Shown here piece after piece: positions 7,819 through 16,303 of a stretch of 32,709 bases of DNA. Made by a program: the position numbers and the translations under genes. The DNA comes from Clostridia bacterium (lineage in GTDB: Bacteria > Bacillota > Clostridia > Christensenellales > Aristaeellaceae). The notes beneath the pieces are model-generated. The model made no database searches. It was given only the letters and a program-made list of their open reading frames with translations, and was not told where the DNA came from. The DNA lies in contig JAFUZM010000154.1 in NCBI GenBank assembly GCA_017476605.1, forward strand, positions 1-32,709, read 5' to 3'. Numbering within the stretch: the first letter of the stretch is position 1; each line of letters starts with the position of its first letter.

Positions 7819-8583
7819 ATGGATCAATTTTCTAGAACACAATTGCTTTTTGGGCCCGAGGCCATGGACGTACTGGCAAAAAGCAGAGTCGCTGTCTTTG
7901 GAATCGGCGGTGTCGGCGGATATGCCGTTGAAGCACTGGTCCGCTCCGGTGTGGGATACCTCGATCTCATTGATGATGACCGGGTATGTCTCACTAATCT
8001 GAACCGGCAGCTCCACGCCACACGGAAGACGGTCGGGGCGTACAAGGTGGACTGTGCCCTGGAGCGCATTCTTGAAATCAACCCCAACTGCCAGGTAAAC
8101 ACGTATAAGACGTTTTTTATGCCGGACACAAAGGACCAGTTCGACTTTTCTGCCTTTGACTATGTCATTGACGCCATTGATACGGTCACAGGAAAGCTGG
8201 CTCTGGTGGAGGAAGCCAGAGCAGCCGGGGTTCCCATCATCTCTGCCATGGGTGCAGGAAACAAGCTGGATCCCACGGCATTCAGAGTTGCGGACATCTA
8301 TGAAACGTCCATCTGTCCGCTGGCACGCGTCATGCGCCGGGAATGTAAGAAACGTGGGATCCCGCATCTTAAGGTTGTCTATTCAACAGAACCGCCGACG
8401 AGACCGCTGGAGGATCCCAGCATCAGCTGCCGACAGCACTGCATCTGCCCGCCGGGGACGAGGAAATGTACGGTCCGCAGAGACATTCCCGGATCCACAG
8501 CCTTTGTTCCCTCCGTTGCCGGTCTGATTCTGGCCGGTGAGGTTGTCAAGGATCTGACCGCCAGATCTGTCATCCCGACATAG
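7819..8583 (+). CDS. tcdA: tRNA threonylcarbamoyladenosine dehydratase (TcdA/CsdL)
   Basis: A 254-residue E1-like (ThiF/MoeB superfamily) enzyme that uses ATP to cyclise t6A37 of ANN-decoding tRNAs to ct6A. It has the Rossmann nucleotide-binding motif GIGGVGGYAVEALVRSG, the DDDRVCLTNLNRQ stretch, a DAIDTV segment, and a C-terminal region rich in cysteines (CICPPGTRKC) as in this family. The start at 7819 gives the family N-terminus MDQFSRTQLLFGPEAM; an in-frame ATG at 7759 would add 20 atypical residues. No strong ribosome binding site is visible at either start. lysE follows eight bases after the stop, so the two are probably co-transcribed. Confidence 0.92.
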   Translation: MDQFSRTQLLFGPEAMDVLAKSRVAVFGIGGVGGYAVEALVRSGVGYLDLIDDDRVCLTNLNRQLHATRKTVGAYKVDCALERILEINPNCQVNTYKTFFMPDTKDQFDFSAFDYVIDAIDTVTGKLALVEEARAAGVPIISAMGAGNKLDPTAFRVADIYETSICPLARVMRRECKKRGIPHLKVVYSTEPPTRPLEDPSISCRQHCICPPGTRKCTVRRDIPGSTAFVPSVAGLILAGEVVKDLTARSVIPT

Positions 8584-8591
8584 AGGTGCAT

Positions 8592-9191
8592 ATGCCACTG
8601 TCTCTTGTTCCTTCTTTTCTCATCTATTGCTTTACCTGCTCCATTACACCGGGACCGGCGAATCTCTGCTCGCTGAACACGGCCATGAGCAAGGGCAGAT
8701 CTGCCGCTCTGATTCAGTGGCGGGGATTGTTTATCGGATTTGCCATCGTCTCTTTTGTCACTGCATTCCTTTCCTATTTTCTTGGGAATGTGCTGGGAGA
8801 TGCCGTACGCTATCTTTCCTATATCGGTGCCGCCTATCTCTTGTATCTCGCGATTCAGACCCTGCTTCCTCTGTTTGGGGCAGGGCATGAAACTGCACAT
8901 GCAGCAGAAGGGCAGGGAACCTTTGTAAGAGGCCTGATCGTGCAGCTCACCAATGTGAAAATCATGATTTACTGCATGACCATCTTTTCCTCTTATGTCC
9001 TGCCATATTCCCGCAAGCTTTCCTCGCTTCTCCTGATGGCCGCCTTTTTACCTTTTACCGGGCCGGTTTGCAACCTGGTATGGCTCTTTGCCGGCGTCCG
9101 TCTTCAGCGCATCTTTCTCAAGTACCGCACGCCAGTCAGTCTCATGATGGCCCTCTCGCTTGCCTACTGTGCGATTTCACTCATTTTGTAA
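8592..9191 (+). CDS. LysE/RhtB family amino acid exporter
   Basis: A 199-residue polytopic membrane protein with the family N-terminus (hydrophobic segment, then TPGPANL) and about six predicted membrane segments. LysE/RhtB proteins export amino acids or derivatives by secondary transport; the substrate cannot be read from sequence. ATG 8592 is preceded by AGAGGTG; an in-frame GTG at 8586 is a less likely start. It is downstream of tcdA and upstream of an AhpD/CMD-like gene and a LysR regulator. LysR-LysE pairing is common, so the regulator at 9842 may control it, although the genes are not divergent. Confidence 0.88.
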   Translation: MPLSLVPSFLIYCFTCSITPGPANLCSLNTAMSKGRSAALIQWRGLFIGFAIVSFVTAFLSYFLGNVLGDAVRYLSYIGAAYLLYLAIQTLLPLFGAGHETAHAAEGQGTFVRGLIVQLTNVKIMIYCMTIFSSYVLPYSRKLSSLLLMAAFLPFTGPVCNLVWLFAGVRLQRIFLKYRTPVSLMMALSLAYCAISLIL

Positions 9192-9290
9192 CGCAGCCAA
9201 AGCCGCACATCCCAGGTATTCAATCTGGCACAGGAGATTGACCGAACTGTCCATCAGCAAACTCAACTCTACCTACACAGGAGGTCCCAT

Positions 9291-9809
9291 ATGGCACGCA
9301 TTTCCATGATTGATCCCGAAACTGCCTCCCCCGCCGTAAAGGAAGCGGTCAAAAAGCATCTGGCGGATGGATACCGCATCACAAATGAAAAGCGCACGCT
9401 CCTTCACAACGTTCCCTCCTTCGAAGCACTTGAGGTGCAGTCCTATGCCGTGGACCGGGAGCTGCAGCGTCTTGTTGGGGAACGGGCGGCCAATTTCTTT
9501 GAGTATGCCATCTCCATTGAAAATGAATGCATCGTCTGCACCACCTATTTTGCAAAGCTTCTGAGGAGCATGGGCATCACGGATTTTGATTCCTTTGACT
9601 TTACAGAGGAAGAGAAGCTCATGATTGAGTACGGACGGATCATCGCAAAGGATCCCAAGCAGGTCTCAGACGAACTTTTTGCACGTCTTCGCAGCACCTT
9701 CTCCGAGGAAGCCATCGTGGTCATGACGACCATGGCGGTATTCATGGTTGCAAACAACTACTTTAATGATGCCCTGCGTGTCGAGCCGGAGCCCCTTTCC
9801 CTCTCATAA
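9291..9809 (+). CDS. AhpD/carboxymuconolactone decarboxylase-like protein
   Basis: A 172-residue, mostly helical protein resembling the AhpD/CMD fold. The core motif E-C-I-V-C puts a redox-type CxxC at Cys80 and Cys83. In AhpD the second cysteine is followed four residues later by a histidine that relays protons; here that position is Phe87. The protein may therefore be a divergent thiol oxidoreductase or a non-peroxidase family member. The ribosome binding site AGGAGG is strong. The 99-bp gap before it holds no clear terminator, so transcription from lysE could continue into it. The LysR gene follows 32 bases later. Confidence 0.75.
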   Translation: MARISMIDPETASPAVKEAVKKHLADGYRITNEKRTLLHNVPSFEALEVQSYAVDRELQRLVGERAANFFEYAISIENECIVCTTYFAKLLRSMGITDFDSFDFTEEEKLMIEYGRIIAKDPKQVSDELFARLRSTFSEEAIVVMTTMAVFMVANNYFNDALRVEPEPLSLS

Positions 9810-9841
9810 TCCTCCCTGTGCCCTATTGAAAGTGAACACTC

Positions 9842-10768
9842 ATGACAATACAGCAGCTCATTGACGTCATTACCATCAGCGAATGCGGGTCCATCAACCG
9901 GGCGGCGGAAAAGCTGTTCATCTCGCAGCCCAGCCTGACCACAACCATAAAGGATCTTGAAAAAGAACTCGGTACCCTTCTGTTCAATCGAGGCGGCCGG
10001 GGCATTACCCTGACCCATGATGGTGAACGCTTTCTCCCCTATGCCCGTTCCGTCGTCTCCCAGTATCAGAATCTGGTAGATGCCTTCAGTGATCCGTCTT
10101 CCATCAAGCAGACGTTTGCCGTATCCACGCAGCACTACTCCTTTGCCGTCCGTGCCTTTGTCGAGCTCACCAAGGCCTATGATGTTGCCGAATACGAGTT
10201 CGCAATCCGTGAGACAAGAACCATGCAGGTCATTGAGGATGTCGCCAGCCGGCGCAGTGAGATCGGCATCCTCTATCTGTCCGATTTCAACAGAAGCGTT
10301 CTGCTCAAGCTGCTGAATTCACATGACCTCACCTTCACACCCCTCATCGACTGCAATGCGTATGTCTATCTGTGGCGAAAGCATCCACTGGCAGAGCGCT
10401 CTTCCATCCATTTTGAAGACCTTGCGCCCTATCCCTGCCTTTCCTTTGAGCAGGGCGGGGACAGCAACTTCTACCTTGCCGAGGAAATCCTTTCTACGAA
10501 TGAATATCCGAGGATCATCAAGTGCTGTGACCGTGCCACCATCTTAAACCTTATGGTCGGCCTGAACGGATATACGCTTTGCTCCGGCATCATCTGTGAG
10601 GAGCTGAACGGAGATGATTACATCGCCATCCCCTATGAAGAGGATGAAGAGAATCCAAACAGCACCATGGAGATCGGGTATATCACCGCAAAGAATTCCA
10701 TTCTCAGCAGCGTCGGCGAACGGTACATTGAAGAGCTCAACCGTTACCTGATAAAGAATAAGACGTGA
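9842..10768 (+). CDS. LysR family transcriptional regulator
   Basis: A 308-residue LysR-type regulator. Residues 1-60 form the winged helix-turn-helix (QQLIDVITISECGSINRAAE, then LFISQPSLTTTIKDLEKELG), and the rest is a periplasmic-binding-protein-like effector domain. The start ATG 9842 follows a weak GAAAGTGA site. It reads in the same direction as the CMD-like and LysE genes rather than divergently, so its target is uncertain; these neighbours are the obvious candidates. The gene ends just before a long perfect inverted repeat. Confidence 0.92.
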   Translation: MTIQQLIDVITISECGSINRAAEKLFISQPSLTTTIKDLEKELGTLLFNRGGRGITLTHDGERFLPYARSVVSQYQNLVDAFSDPSSIKQTFAVSTQHYSFAVRAFVELTKAYDVAEYEFAIRETRTMQVIEDVASRRSEIGILYLSDFNRSVLLKLLNSHDLTFTPLIDCNAYVYLWRKHPLAERSSIHFEDLAPYPCLSFEQGGDSNFYLAEEILSTNEYPRIIKCCDRATILNLMVGLNGYTLCSGIICEELNGDDYIAIPYEEDEENPNSTMEIGYITAKNSILSSVGERYIEELNRYLIKNKT

Positions 10769-10778
10769 TTCATCCATA

Positions 10779-10834
10779 CCGCATAATAGCAAAGCATCCG
10801 CTGAATTATCAGCGGATGCTTTGCTATTATGCGG
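10779..10834. terminator. 26-bp perfect inverted repeat, probable bidirectional terminator
   Basis: Arms 10779-10804 and 10809-10834 are perfect complements over 26 bp with a 4-nt loop (ATTA). It sits between the convergent LysR and Rrf2 genes. The stem is unusually long for a terminator and the T-tract after it (TTCCTT) is short. Confidence 0.75.
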
Positions 10835-10850
10835 TTCCTTGGATTCGGTT

Positions 10851-11300
10851 TCAGCCACCACACGGAAACTCCATCTGGTTCTCCGGCTGCTCCTTTGCCT
10901 GCTCAATGAGCTGCTGCAGTGTAATGGATTCAAGATATTCCCGAACCACCCGATCAAGCCCCTCCCAGGCAGGCAATGTAATGCAGAATTCTTTTCTTGC
11001 ACATTCATTAACCGGGCTTTCCAGGCAGGAAACTGCATGAAGCGAGGTTTCGGTATGGCTTAGAATATCCCAGAGCGTAATCTGAGAAGGCTCGCGCAAA
11101 AGACGATACCCACCCGTCTTTCCACGACGCATTCCGAGAATCCCGGCAGACGCCAGAGAGGCGGTCAGGGATTCCAGATACTTTTTCGAAATCTGCTGAC
11201 GCTCTGCAATCTCTCTCATTGCAGCATATCCGTCATCCTGATTCATGGCAATATCCAGAAGCATTCTGGTTGCATAGCGCCCCTTTGTTGAAATCAGCAT
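10851..11300 (-). CDS. Rrf2 family regulator with three Fe-S-type cysteines (paralogue 1)
   Basis: A 149-residue Rrf2 protein: N-terminal winged helix (MLISTKGRYATRMLLDIA, then ISKKYLESLTASL, GGYRL) and a cysteine loop with Cys92, Cys100 and Cys106. IscR uses Cys92, Cys98 and Cys104 for its [2Fe-2S] cluster, so the spacing here (x7 then x5) is close but not the same. A GAGGAG site precedes the start. A separate terminator lies between it and the second Rrf2 gene, so the two are likely transcribed independently. Control of the nearby suf operon or of cysteine metabolism is likely; which regulator does which is not shown. Confidence 0.88.
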   Translation of the reverse strand: MLISTKGRYATRMLLDIAMNQDDGYAAMREIAERQQISKKYLESLTASLASAGILGMRRGKTGGYRLLREPSQITLWDILSHTETSLHAVSCLESPVNECARKEFCITLPAWEGLDRVVREYLESITLQQLIEQAKEQPENQMEFPCGG

Positions 11301-11345
11301 ACCGCTTCTCCTCTCTGTTATGCATGTGCAATTGTCTTTATCATA

Positions 11346-11354
11346 ATTTTAGCA
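11346..11354 (-). promoter_or_regulatory. Possible extended -10 element for Rrf2 paralogue 1
   Basis: On the minus strand TGCTAAAAT occurs about 45 bp before the start codon. No good -35 element is seen, so this is tentative. Confidence 0.3.
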
Positions 11355-11400
11355 AAAAACAGCAAAAAAGAAAAGAGACAGTCGCATAAAAACTGTCTCT
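11355..11400 (-). terminator. Rho-independent terminator of Rrf2 paralogue 2
   Basis: A 9-bp stem (11374-11382 with 11392-11400) is followed, on the minus strand, by a long T-rich run (11373 down to 11355). It comes directly after the stop of the gene at 11404. Confidence 0.8.
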
Positions 11401-11403
11401 CTT

Positions 11404-11847
11404 TTATAAATTTTGCGATTCATCTTCCCGTTTCTGAACAGAATTCCCGGATTGTAACAAATCTCTCAGTGTACGCTGATAAAAGAAATCATGAACCATC
11501 TGATCAAACTCCGCCCACATGGGAAGCGTATGGCAGGAATTTGCCCGGGGGCATTCGCCCGAATTCTTTCCCACACAGGATACCGGGGCAATACTCCCCT
11601 CCATCTGCTCAAGAATCTCACCTACAGGGTACTCCTCCGGTTTCCTGCACAGCTTATACCCGCCACCTTTTCCGCTGGCACCCGTAATGAAGCCACCGGA
11701 TACAAGATCCCGTACAATAATCTCAAGGTACTTTTTTGAGATTTCCTGCCGCTCAGCAACATCCTTGAGAGGAATATAGCTGTCGCTGTCCTGCTCAGCA
11801 AGATCAATCATCACCCGGAGCGCATACCGTCCCCGCGTTGAAACCAT
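11404..11847 (-). CDS. Rrf2 family regulator, IscR/SufR-like (paralogue 2), divergent from sufC
   Basis: A 147-residue Rrf2 regulator with the winged helix (MVSTRGRYALRVMIDLA, ISKKYLEIIVRDL, GGGYKL) and cysteines Cys91, Cys99 and Cys105, spaced exactly as in the paralogue at 10851. These are candidate [Fe-S] ligands. The start at 11847 has an excellent AAAGGAGG site; the frame is open up to 11922 but that would cover the leader. It diverges from the suf operon with promoters about 50 bp apart, so it is the best candidate for the suf repressor and for its own regulator. Confidence 0.9.
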   Translation of the reverse strand: MVSTRGRYALRVMIDLAEQDSDSYIPLKDVAERQEISKKYLEIIVRDLVSGGFITGASGKGGGYKLCRKPEEYPVGEILEQMEGSIAPVSCVGKNSGECPRANSCHTLPMWAEFDQMVHDFFYQRTLRDLLQSGNSVQKREDESQNL

Positions 11848-11920
11848 CTGCTTTCCTCCTTTGCAGATACGCCATATGATATCAAGTCCTCTTCGTAAAC
11901 CAAGTATCTGCTTGCGTTTC

Positions 11921-11995
11921 ACCTATTATACCGCAAGGTGAATAGGTAAATCAAGCGTGAAATTTGCTTTTTACATATTGACATAGTAGGTAAAT
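11921..11995. promoter_or_regulatory. Candidate Rrf2 operator sites between the divergent promoters
   Basis: TAGGTAAAT occurs twice, at 11943-11951 (overlapping the -35 of the regulator promoter) and 11987-11995 (inside the suf promoter spacer). ACCTATT (11921-11927) and AATAGGT (11941-11947) form a 7-bp dyad across the regulator -10. Binding by either Rrf2 protein is inference. Confidence 0.45.
11925..11954 (-). promoter_or_regulatory. Promoter for Rrf2 paralogue 2
   Basis: On the minus strand: TTGATT (11954-11949), 18-bp spacer, TATAAT (11930-11925). Confidence 0.6.
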
Positions 11996-12006
11996 GCCGA
12001 TATACT
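11978..12006 (+). promoter_or_regulatory. suf operon promoter
   Basis: TTGACA (11978-11983), 17-bp spacer, TATACT (12001-12006), a near-consensus sigma-A promoter. Transcription should start near 12013, giving a leader of about 105 nt. Confidence 0.8.
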
Positions 12007-12034
12007 AGTCACATTTGGAACGTTCGGCCAATAT

Positions 12035-12104
12035 CTGACAGCTTTTGTCAGGTTCTGGATGAATGGTCCCTGATTTTCAACATCACACATGGACAGATGT
12101 CCAT
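12035..12104 (+). other. Two hairpins in the suf leader
   Basis: CTGACA/TGTCAG (12035-12040 with 12046-12051) and ATGGAC/GTCCAT (12089-12094 with 12099-12104). The second ends two bases before the AAGGAG of sufC. They may affect leader stability or translation. Confidence 0.4.
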
Positions 12105-12118
12105 CAGAAGGAGCACAC

Positions 12119-12883
12119 ATGTCAAATCGCATTCTGACCATTCGCGGCCTCAGTGCTGCTGTGGATACCACTGAAATCCTGCATGATATCAATCTGAATC
12201 TGAACTCCGGGGAAACCCATGTCCTTATGGGCCCTAACGGAGCTGGCAAGTCCACCCTCGCAGGTGTCCTTATGGGCAATCCCGGATATACCGTAACCAA
12301 AGGCAGCGCCGAGTTTGAAGGAGAGGATCTGCTTTCTCTTCCTGTCAACGAGCGTGCAAAGCGCGGACTGTTTCTCTCCTTCCAGAACCCCATTGAGGTT
12401 CCGGGCATCTCCCTTGAGAACTTCAGCCGGATGGCCATTGAGCAGAGAACCGGCGAAAAGGTCCGTCCCTGGGAGTTCCGCAAGCAGATTCGTCAGGTGC
12501 TTGACACCCTCCAGATGGACGCCAGCTATGCGGAGCGCGATCTCAATGTCGGCTTCTCTGGCGGCGAAAAAAAGAAGGCGGAAATTCTGCAGATGCTGCT
12601 TTTAAAGCCCTCCCTTGCAATCCTGGATGAGACGGATTCCGGCCTTGATGTGGATGCGGTGCATACCGTTTCCCGGGGCGTCAGTGAATTCCAGAAGGAC
12701 AAGAGCGCGGCCCTCCTGATCATCACCCACAATGCATCCATCCTCTCCTCCCTCCATGTGGATCATGTCCATATTCTGGTAAACGGCCGCATTGTCCACA
12801 GCGGCGGTGCCGAGCTGGTGGCGGAGATTGGCGAAAACGGCTTTGCAAATTACGAAAACGCTGTCCCGGAGGCAAATGAATGA
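12119..12883 (+). CDS. sufC: Fe-S cluster assembly ATPase SufC
   Basis: A 254-residue ABC-type ATPase of the SUF scaffold complex; it energises cluster assembly on SufB-SufD in the cytoplasm. Visible motifs are Walker A GPNGAGKST, the SufC-type signature FSGGEKKKAEILQML, Walker B LAILDETDSGLD and a late switch histidine (IITHN). It is the first gene of the operon. The start at 12119 follows AGAAGGAG; the frame is open for ten more codons upstream, but these fall in the leader hairpin. The gene overlaps sufB by four bases (ATGA). Confidence 0.96.
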   Translation: MSNRILTIRGLSAAVDTTEILHDINLNLNSGETHVLMGPNGAGKSTLAGVLMGNPGYTVTKGSAEFEGEDLLSLPVNERAKRGLFLSFQNPIEVPGISLENFSRMAIEQRTGEKVRPWEFRKQIRQVLDTLQMDASYAERDLNVGFSGGEKKKAEILQMLLLKPSLAILDETDSGLDVDAVHTVSRGVSEFQKDKSAALLIITHNASILSSLHVDHVHILVNGRIVHSGGAELVAEIGENGFANYENAVPEANE

Positions 12884-14292
12884 GCGGCGAAAAGACACAT
12901 ATCGAAGATGTAAATCGTGCATTTTACGATTTTCGATACGAGGATAAAGACAATTACAAGGTACGAAGCGGACTGACGCCTGAGATCATCCGGCAGATTT
13001 CCGCTGAGAAAGGCGATCCGGAGTGGATGCTCGAGTTCCGCCTCAAGTCCCTTGACATCTACAATCGGATGGAAATGCCCATCTGGGGTCCGCCTATTGA
13101 CGGCCTTGATATGGACCATATCGTCACCTACGTTCGCCCCAATACAGAAAGGATGCACGCCAACTGGGATGAGGTGCCCGAGGACATCAAGAATACCTTT
13201 GAGCGCCTCGGCATTCCGAAATCCGAACGTGAATCCCTTGCCGGTGTCGGTGCACAGTATGACTCCGAGCTGGTATATCACAATGTAAAGCAGGAAGTTG
13301 CCGAGCAGGGCGTCATCTATACGGATCTTGAAAGTGCCCTGCACGGGGACTATGCGGATATGATCCGGGACCATTTCATGCATCTGGTCCCTCCGACAGA
13401 TCATAAGTTTGCTGCCCTTCATGGTGCTGTCTGGTCCGGCGGTTCCTTTGTCTACGTTCCGCCGGGGGTGAGCGTTGAAATCCCGCTTCAGTCCTATTTC
13501 CGGCTGAACGCGCCAGGCGCAGGACAGTTTGAGCATACCCTGATCATCGTGGATGAGGGTGCCAATCTGCACTTTATTGAGGGATGTTCCGCGCCAAAAT
13601 ACAACGTGGCCAACCTCCATGCCGGCTGCGTCGAGCTCTTTGTGGGACGCAATGCAAAGCTTCGTTATTCGACCATTGAAAACTGGTCAAAGAACATGTA
13701 CAATCTGAACACCAAGAGAGCCCGTGTAGAGGAGGGCGGTAAGGTGGAATGGGTTTCCGGTTCCTTCGGTTCCCATGTCTCCTACCTCTACCCCATGAGC
13801 ATTCTGAACGGCGCCAATGCGCGCTGTGAGTTTACCGGTGTCACGTTTGCCGGTGCCGGACAGAACCTGGATACCGGCTGCAAAATCGTCCACAACGCAC
13901 CGGCAACCACCAGCTATGTCAACACCCGTTCCATCTCAAAGGACGGCGGAATCAGTACGTTCCGCAGCGCCGTCGTTGTCAATCCCAAAGCTGTTGACAG
14001 CAAATCCTCGGTCTCCTGTCAGTCCCTGATGCTGGATGACATTTCCCGCTCGGATACCATCCCCGCGATGGACATCCGCACCTCTAAGGCGGACATCGGC
14101 CACGAGGCAAAGATCGGGCGGATTTCAAACGAGGCGGTCTACTATCTCATGAGCCGCGGCCTCACCGAGGAGGATGCAAGGGCCATGATCGTAAGCGGAT
14201 TTGCAGAAAACGTATCGAAAGAACTACCGCTTGAATATGCGGTTGAAATGAACAATCTCATTCGAATCGAAATGAAAGGGGCCATCGGATAA
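12880..14292 (+). CDS. sufB: Fe-S cluster assembly scaffold protein SufB
   Basis: A 470-residue SufB protein, the main scaffold on which Fe-S clusters form in the SufBCD complex. Family blocks are clear: GAVWSGGSFVYVPPGVSVEI, the NAKLRYSTIENWSKN repeat of the beta-helix, and HEAKIGRISNEAVYYLMSRG near the C-terminus. Length is typical of Gram-positive SufB. Its start overlaps the sufC stop and its stop overlaps the sufD start by one base, so translation is coupled. Confidence 0.97.
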   Translation: MSGEKTHIEDVNRAFYDFRYEDKDNYKVRSGLTPEIIRQISAEKGDPEWMLEFRLKSLDIYNRMEMPIWGPPIDGLDMDHIVTYVRPNTERMHANWDEVPEDIKNTFERLGIPKSERESLAGVGAQYDSELVYHNVKQEVAEQGVIYTDLESALHGDYADMIRDHFMHLVPPTDHKFAALHGAVWSGGSFVYVPPGVSVEIPLQSYFRLNAPGAGQFEHTLIIVDEGANLHFIEGCSAPKYNVANLHAGCVELFVGRNAKLRYSTIENWSKNMYNLNTKRARVEEGGKVEWVSGSFGSHVSYLYPMSILNGANARCEFTGVTFAGAGQNLDTGCKIVHNAPATTSYVNTRSISKDGGISTFRSAVVVNPKAVDSKSSVSCQSLMLDDISRSDTIPAMDIRTSKADIGHEAKIGRISNEAVYYLMSRGLTEEDARAMIVSGFAENVSKELPLEYAVEMNNLIRIEMKGAIG

Positions 14293-15089
14293 TGGAGCAG
14301 ATCGTAAACAAACCGCTGGCCGAAACATTCAGCTGGCTGCACGCCGGCGGCACACGCATCTCCGTAGAGGAGGAAATCAAGCCTGTTTCCTATACCTTCA
14401 CTGCCGGAGAGGAGCACTTTCTCTCCCTTGAGGATACAGAAAACCGGCAGATCGATATCATCCTTGAAAAAGGTGCTGTCCTGCACCTCTGTCAGGTTCA
14501 CCGCAGCAGCTCCGCTGCTCTCCTTGATCTCCATGTCACCTGCAATGAGGATGCCCATTTTCACTGGTATCGGCTCATCCTGGGCGGCACATGCTATGAC
14601 AATTGCAGCGTTGACCTTACCGGGGCAAAGAGCACCTTCCATGCTGAAATCGGCTACCGCCTCGCCAAATCGGATCGTTATGACATCAACTGTGAGGCGA
14701 TCCATACCGGGAAAACCACCGAAAGCTCCATCTACGCCTCCGGTTCCCTTTCAGGCACGGCCCATAAGCTGATGCGTGGTACCATTGATTTCAGAAGAGG
14801 CTGTGCCGGTGCCGTCGGAAATGAATCCGAGGACGTCCTCCTGATTGATGAAACCGTCGAGAATCTGAGTCTCCCCGTCATCCTCTGTGCTGAGGAAGAC
14901 GTTGAGGGCAATCACGGTGCCAGCATCGGGCGGCCGGATGAGCAAGTCGTCTATTACATGGAAACCCGTGGATTGAACCCGGAACAGATCATAAAGATGA
15001 TGGCAAAGGCAAAGCTGGATGCCGTGATCCACAAGATTCCGGATAAAGAGCTGCGGGAAAGCCTTGAGAAGGAGGAAAGCGCACAGTGA
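14292..15089 (+). CDS. sufD: SufD-like Fe-S assembly protein (short form)
   Basis: A 265-residue SufB/SufD-family protein, the partner of SufB in the scaffold. The C-terminal half has the family pattern GTIDFRRGCAGAVGNESEDV, EDVEGNHGASIGRPDEQV and YYMETRGLNPEQI; the histidine in EGNHG fits the conserved SufD histidine. It is much shorter than the usual 370-440 residues because the N-terminal helical region is reduced, as also happens in some clostridial operons. The position between sufB and sufS supports the call. The start overlaps the sufB stop by one base and the stop overlaps the sufS GTG start. Confidence 0.9.
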   Translation: MEQIVNKPLAETFSWLHAGGTRISVEEEIKPVSYTFTAGEEHFLSLEDTENRQIDIILEKGAVLHLCQVHRSSSAALLDLHVTCNEDAHFHWYRLILGGTCYDNCSVDLTGAKSTFHAEIGYRLAKSDRYDINCEAIHTGKTTESSIYASGSLSGTAHKLMRGTIDFRRGCAGAVGNESEDVLLIDETVENLSLPVILCAEEDVEGNHGASIGRPDEQVVYYMETRGLNPEQIIKMMAKAKLDAVIHKIPDKELRESLEKEESAQ

Positions 15090-16303
15090 ACATCCTTGAC
15101 TGTCGCAGAGATTTTCCTCTCCTTGCCCGTTACCCGGAGATGGCCTACCTTGACAGCAGTGCGACGGAGCAAAAGCCACTTCCCGTCCTTGACGCCATTG
15201 AGACGTACTATCGGGAACATAATGCCAATCCCCTCCGAGGCCTTTACGCCCTGTCTCAGATGGCAACCGAGGCATACGAGGACGCACGCGAAACGGTGAG
15301 GCAGTTCATCAACGCCGCGGGTTCCGAGGAGATCATCTTTACAAGGAACGCCACGGAAAGTCTCAATCTCATCGCCTACAGCTACGGCCAGCGCCTTGGG
15401 CCCGGGGATGAAATCATCATTTCCGTGATGGAGCATCACAGCAATCTGATCCCCTGGCAGCAGCTGGCCTTGCGCAGCGGCGCCGTCATCAAATGGCTTG
15501 ACTGTGATGAGGATGGACAGCTGTCCCGTGAGAATCTTGCGAGTCTCCTGTCTTCCCATACAAAAATTGTTGCAATTACACATATTTCGAATGTGCTTGG
15601 CACAGAAAATGACATCCGCACCTTTGCCAAAATGGCACACGATGTCGGAGCCATCTTCGTCTGCGACGGTGCACAGAGTATCCCGCACATACCGGTGGAC
15701 GTGCAGGCCCTTGACGTCGATTTTCTTGCCTTCTCCGGTCACAAAATGCTGGGGCCCATGGGCATCGGCGTTCTCTATGGAAAACGTGATCTGCTAAATA
15801 GCATGCCGCCTTTCCTGTTCGGCGGCGAAATGATCGAATACGTCACACGGGAAAATGCCACATGGGCTGAGCTCCCGCATAAATTTGAGGCAGGTACCGT
15901 AAACGCCGGCGATGCCGTTGGTCTGAAAGCCGCGATCCAGTACTATAAGGCTCTCGGCTTTGACAATATTCAGAAGCGGGAACAGGAGCTTGGGCGCCTT
16001 GCCTACGATGCACTGAATGCCGTTCCTCACCTTCATATTCTTGGTGCCAGAAATGCAGATGCACATCATGGCATCTTCTCTTTCGTCCTGGATGGCGTCC
16101 ATCCCCACGACATTTCCGAAATTCTGAGTGCGGATAATGTCTGTGTCCGTGCCGGCCATCATTGTGCACAGGTTCTGATGCAGCACATGAGGACACCGAG
16201 CACCGTCCGGGTCAGCCTTGCCTTTTACAACACTGAATCGGAAATTCAGCGCCTTCAGGAAAGTCTCCTGAGTGTCAGAAGGAGGATGGGCTATGCAGAA
16301 TAG
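15086..16303 (+). CDS. sufS: Cysteine desulfurase SufS
   Basis: A 405-residue class V PLP enzyme that takes sulfur from L-cysteine for cluster assembly and passes it to SufU. The PLP lysine is Lys220 in SGHKMLGPMGIG, and the persulfide cysteine is Cys360 in RAGHHCAQ. The start codon is GTG at 15086 after GGAGG, overlapping the sufD stop. The gene overlaps sufU by 11 bases. Confidence 0.97.
   Translation: MNILDCRRDFPLLARYPEMAYLDSSATEQKPLPVLDAIETYYREHNANPLRGLYALSQMATEAYEDARETVRQFINAAGSEEIIFTRNATESLNLIAYSYGQRLGPGDEIIISVMEHHSNLIPWQQLALRSGAVIKWLDCDEDGQLSRENLASLLSSHTKIVAITHISNVLGTENDIRTFAKMAHDVGAIFVCDGAQSIPHIPVDVQALDVDFLAFSGHKMLGPMGIGVLYGKRDLLNSMPPFLFGGEMIEYVTRENATWAELPHKFEAGTVNAGDAVGLKAAIQYYKALGFDNIQKREQELGRLAYDALNAVPHLHILGARNADAHHGIFSFVLDGVHPHDISEILSADNVCVRAGHHCAQVLMQHMRTPSTVRVSLAFYNTESEIQRLQESLLSVRRRMGYAE

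Noticed and set aside
9192-9290. Possible third copy of the leader RNA before the AhpD/CMD-like gene
   Set aside because: Some resemblance (AGGTA and TACCT, then CACAGGAGG), but the conserved loop, P1 and P2 are absent.
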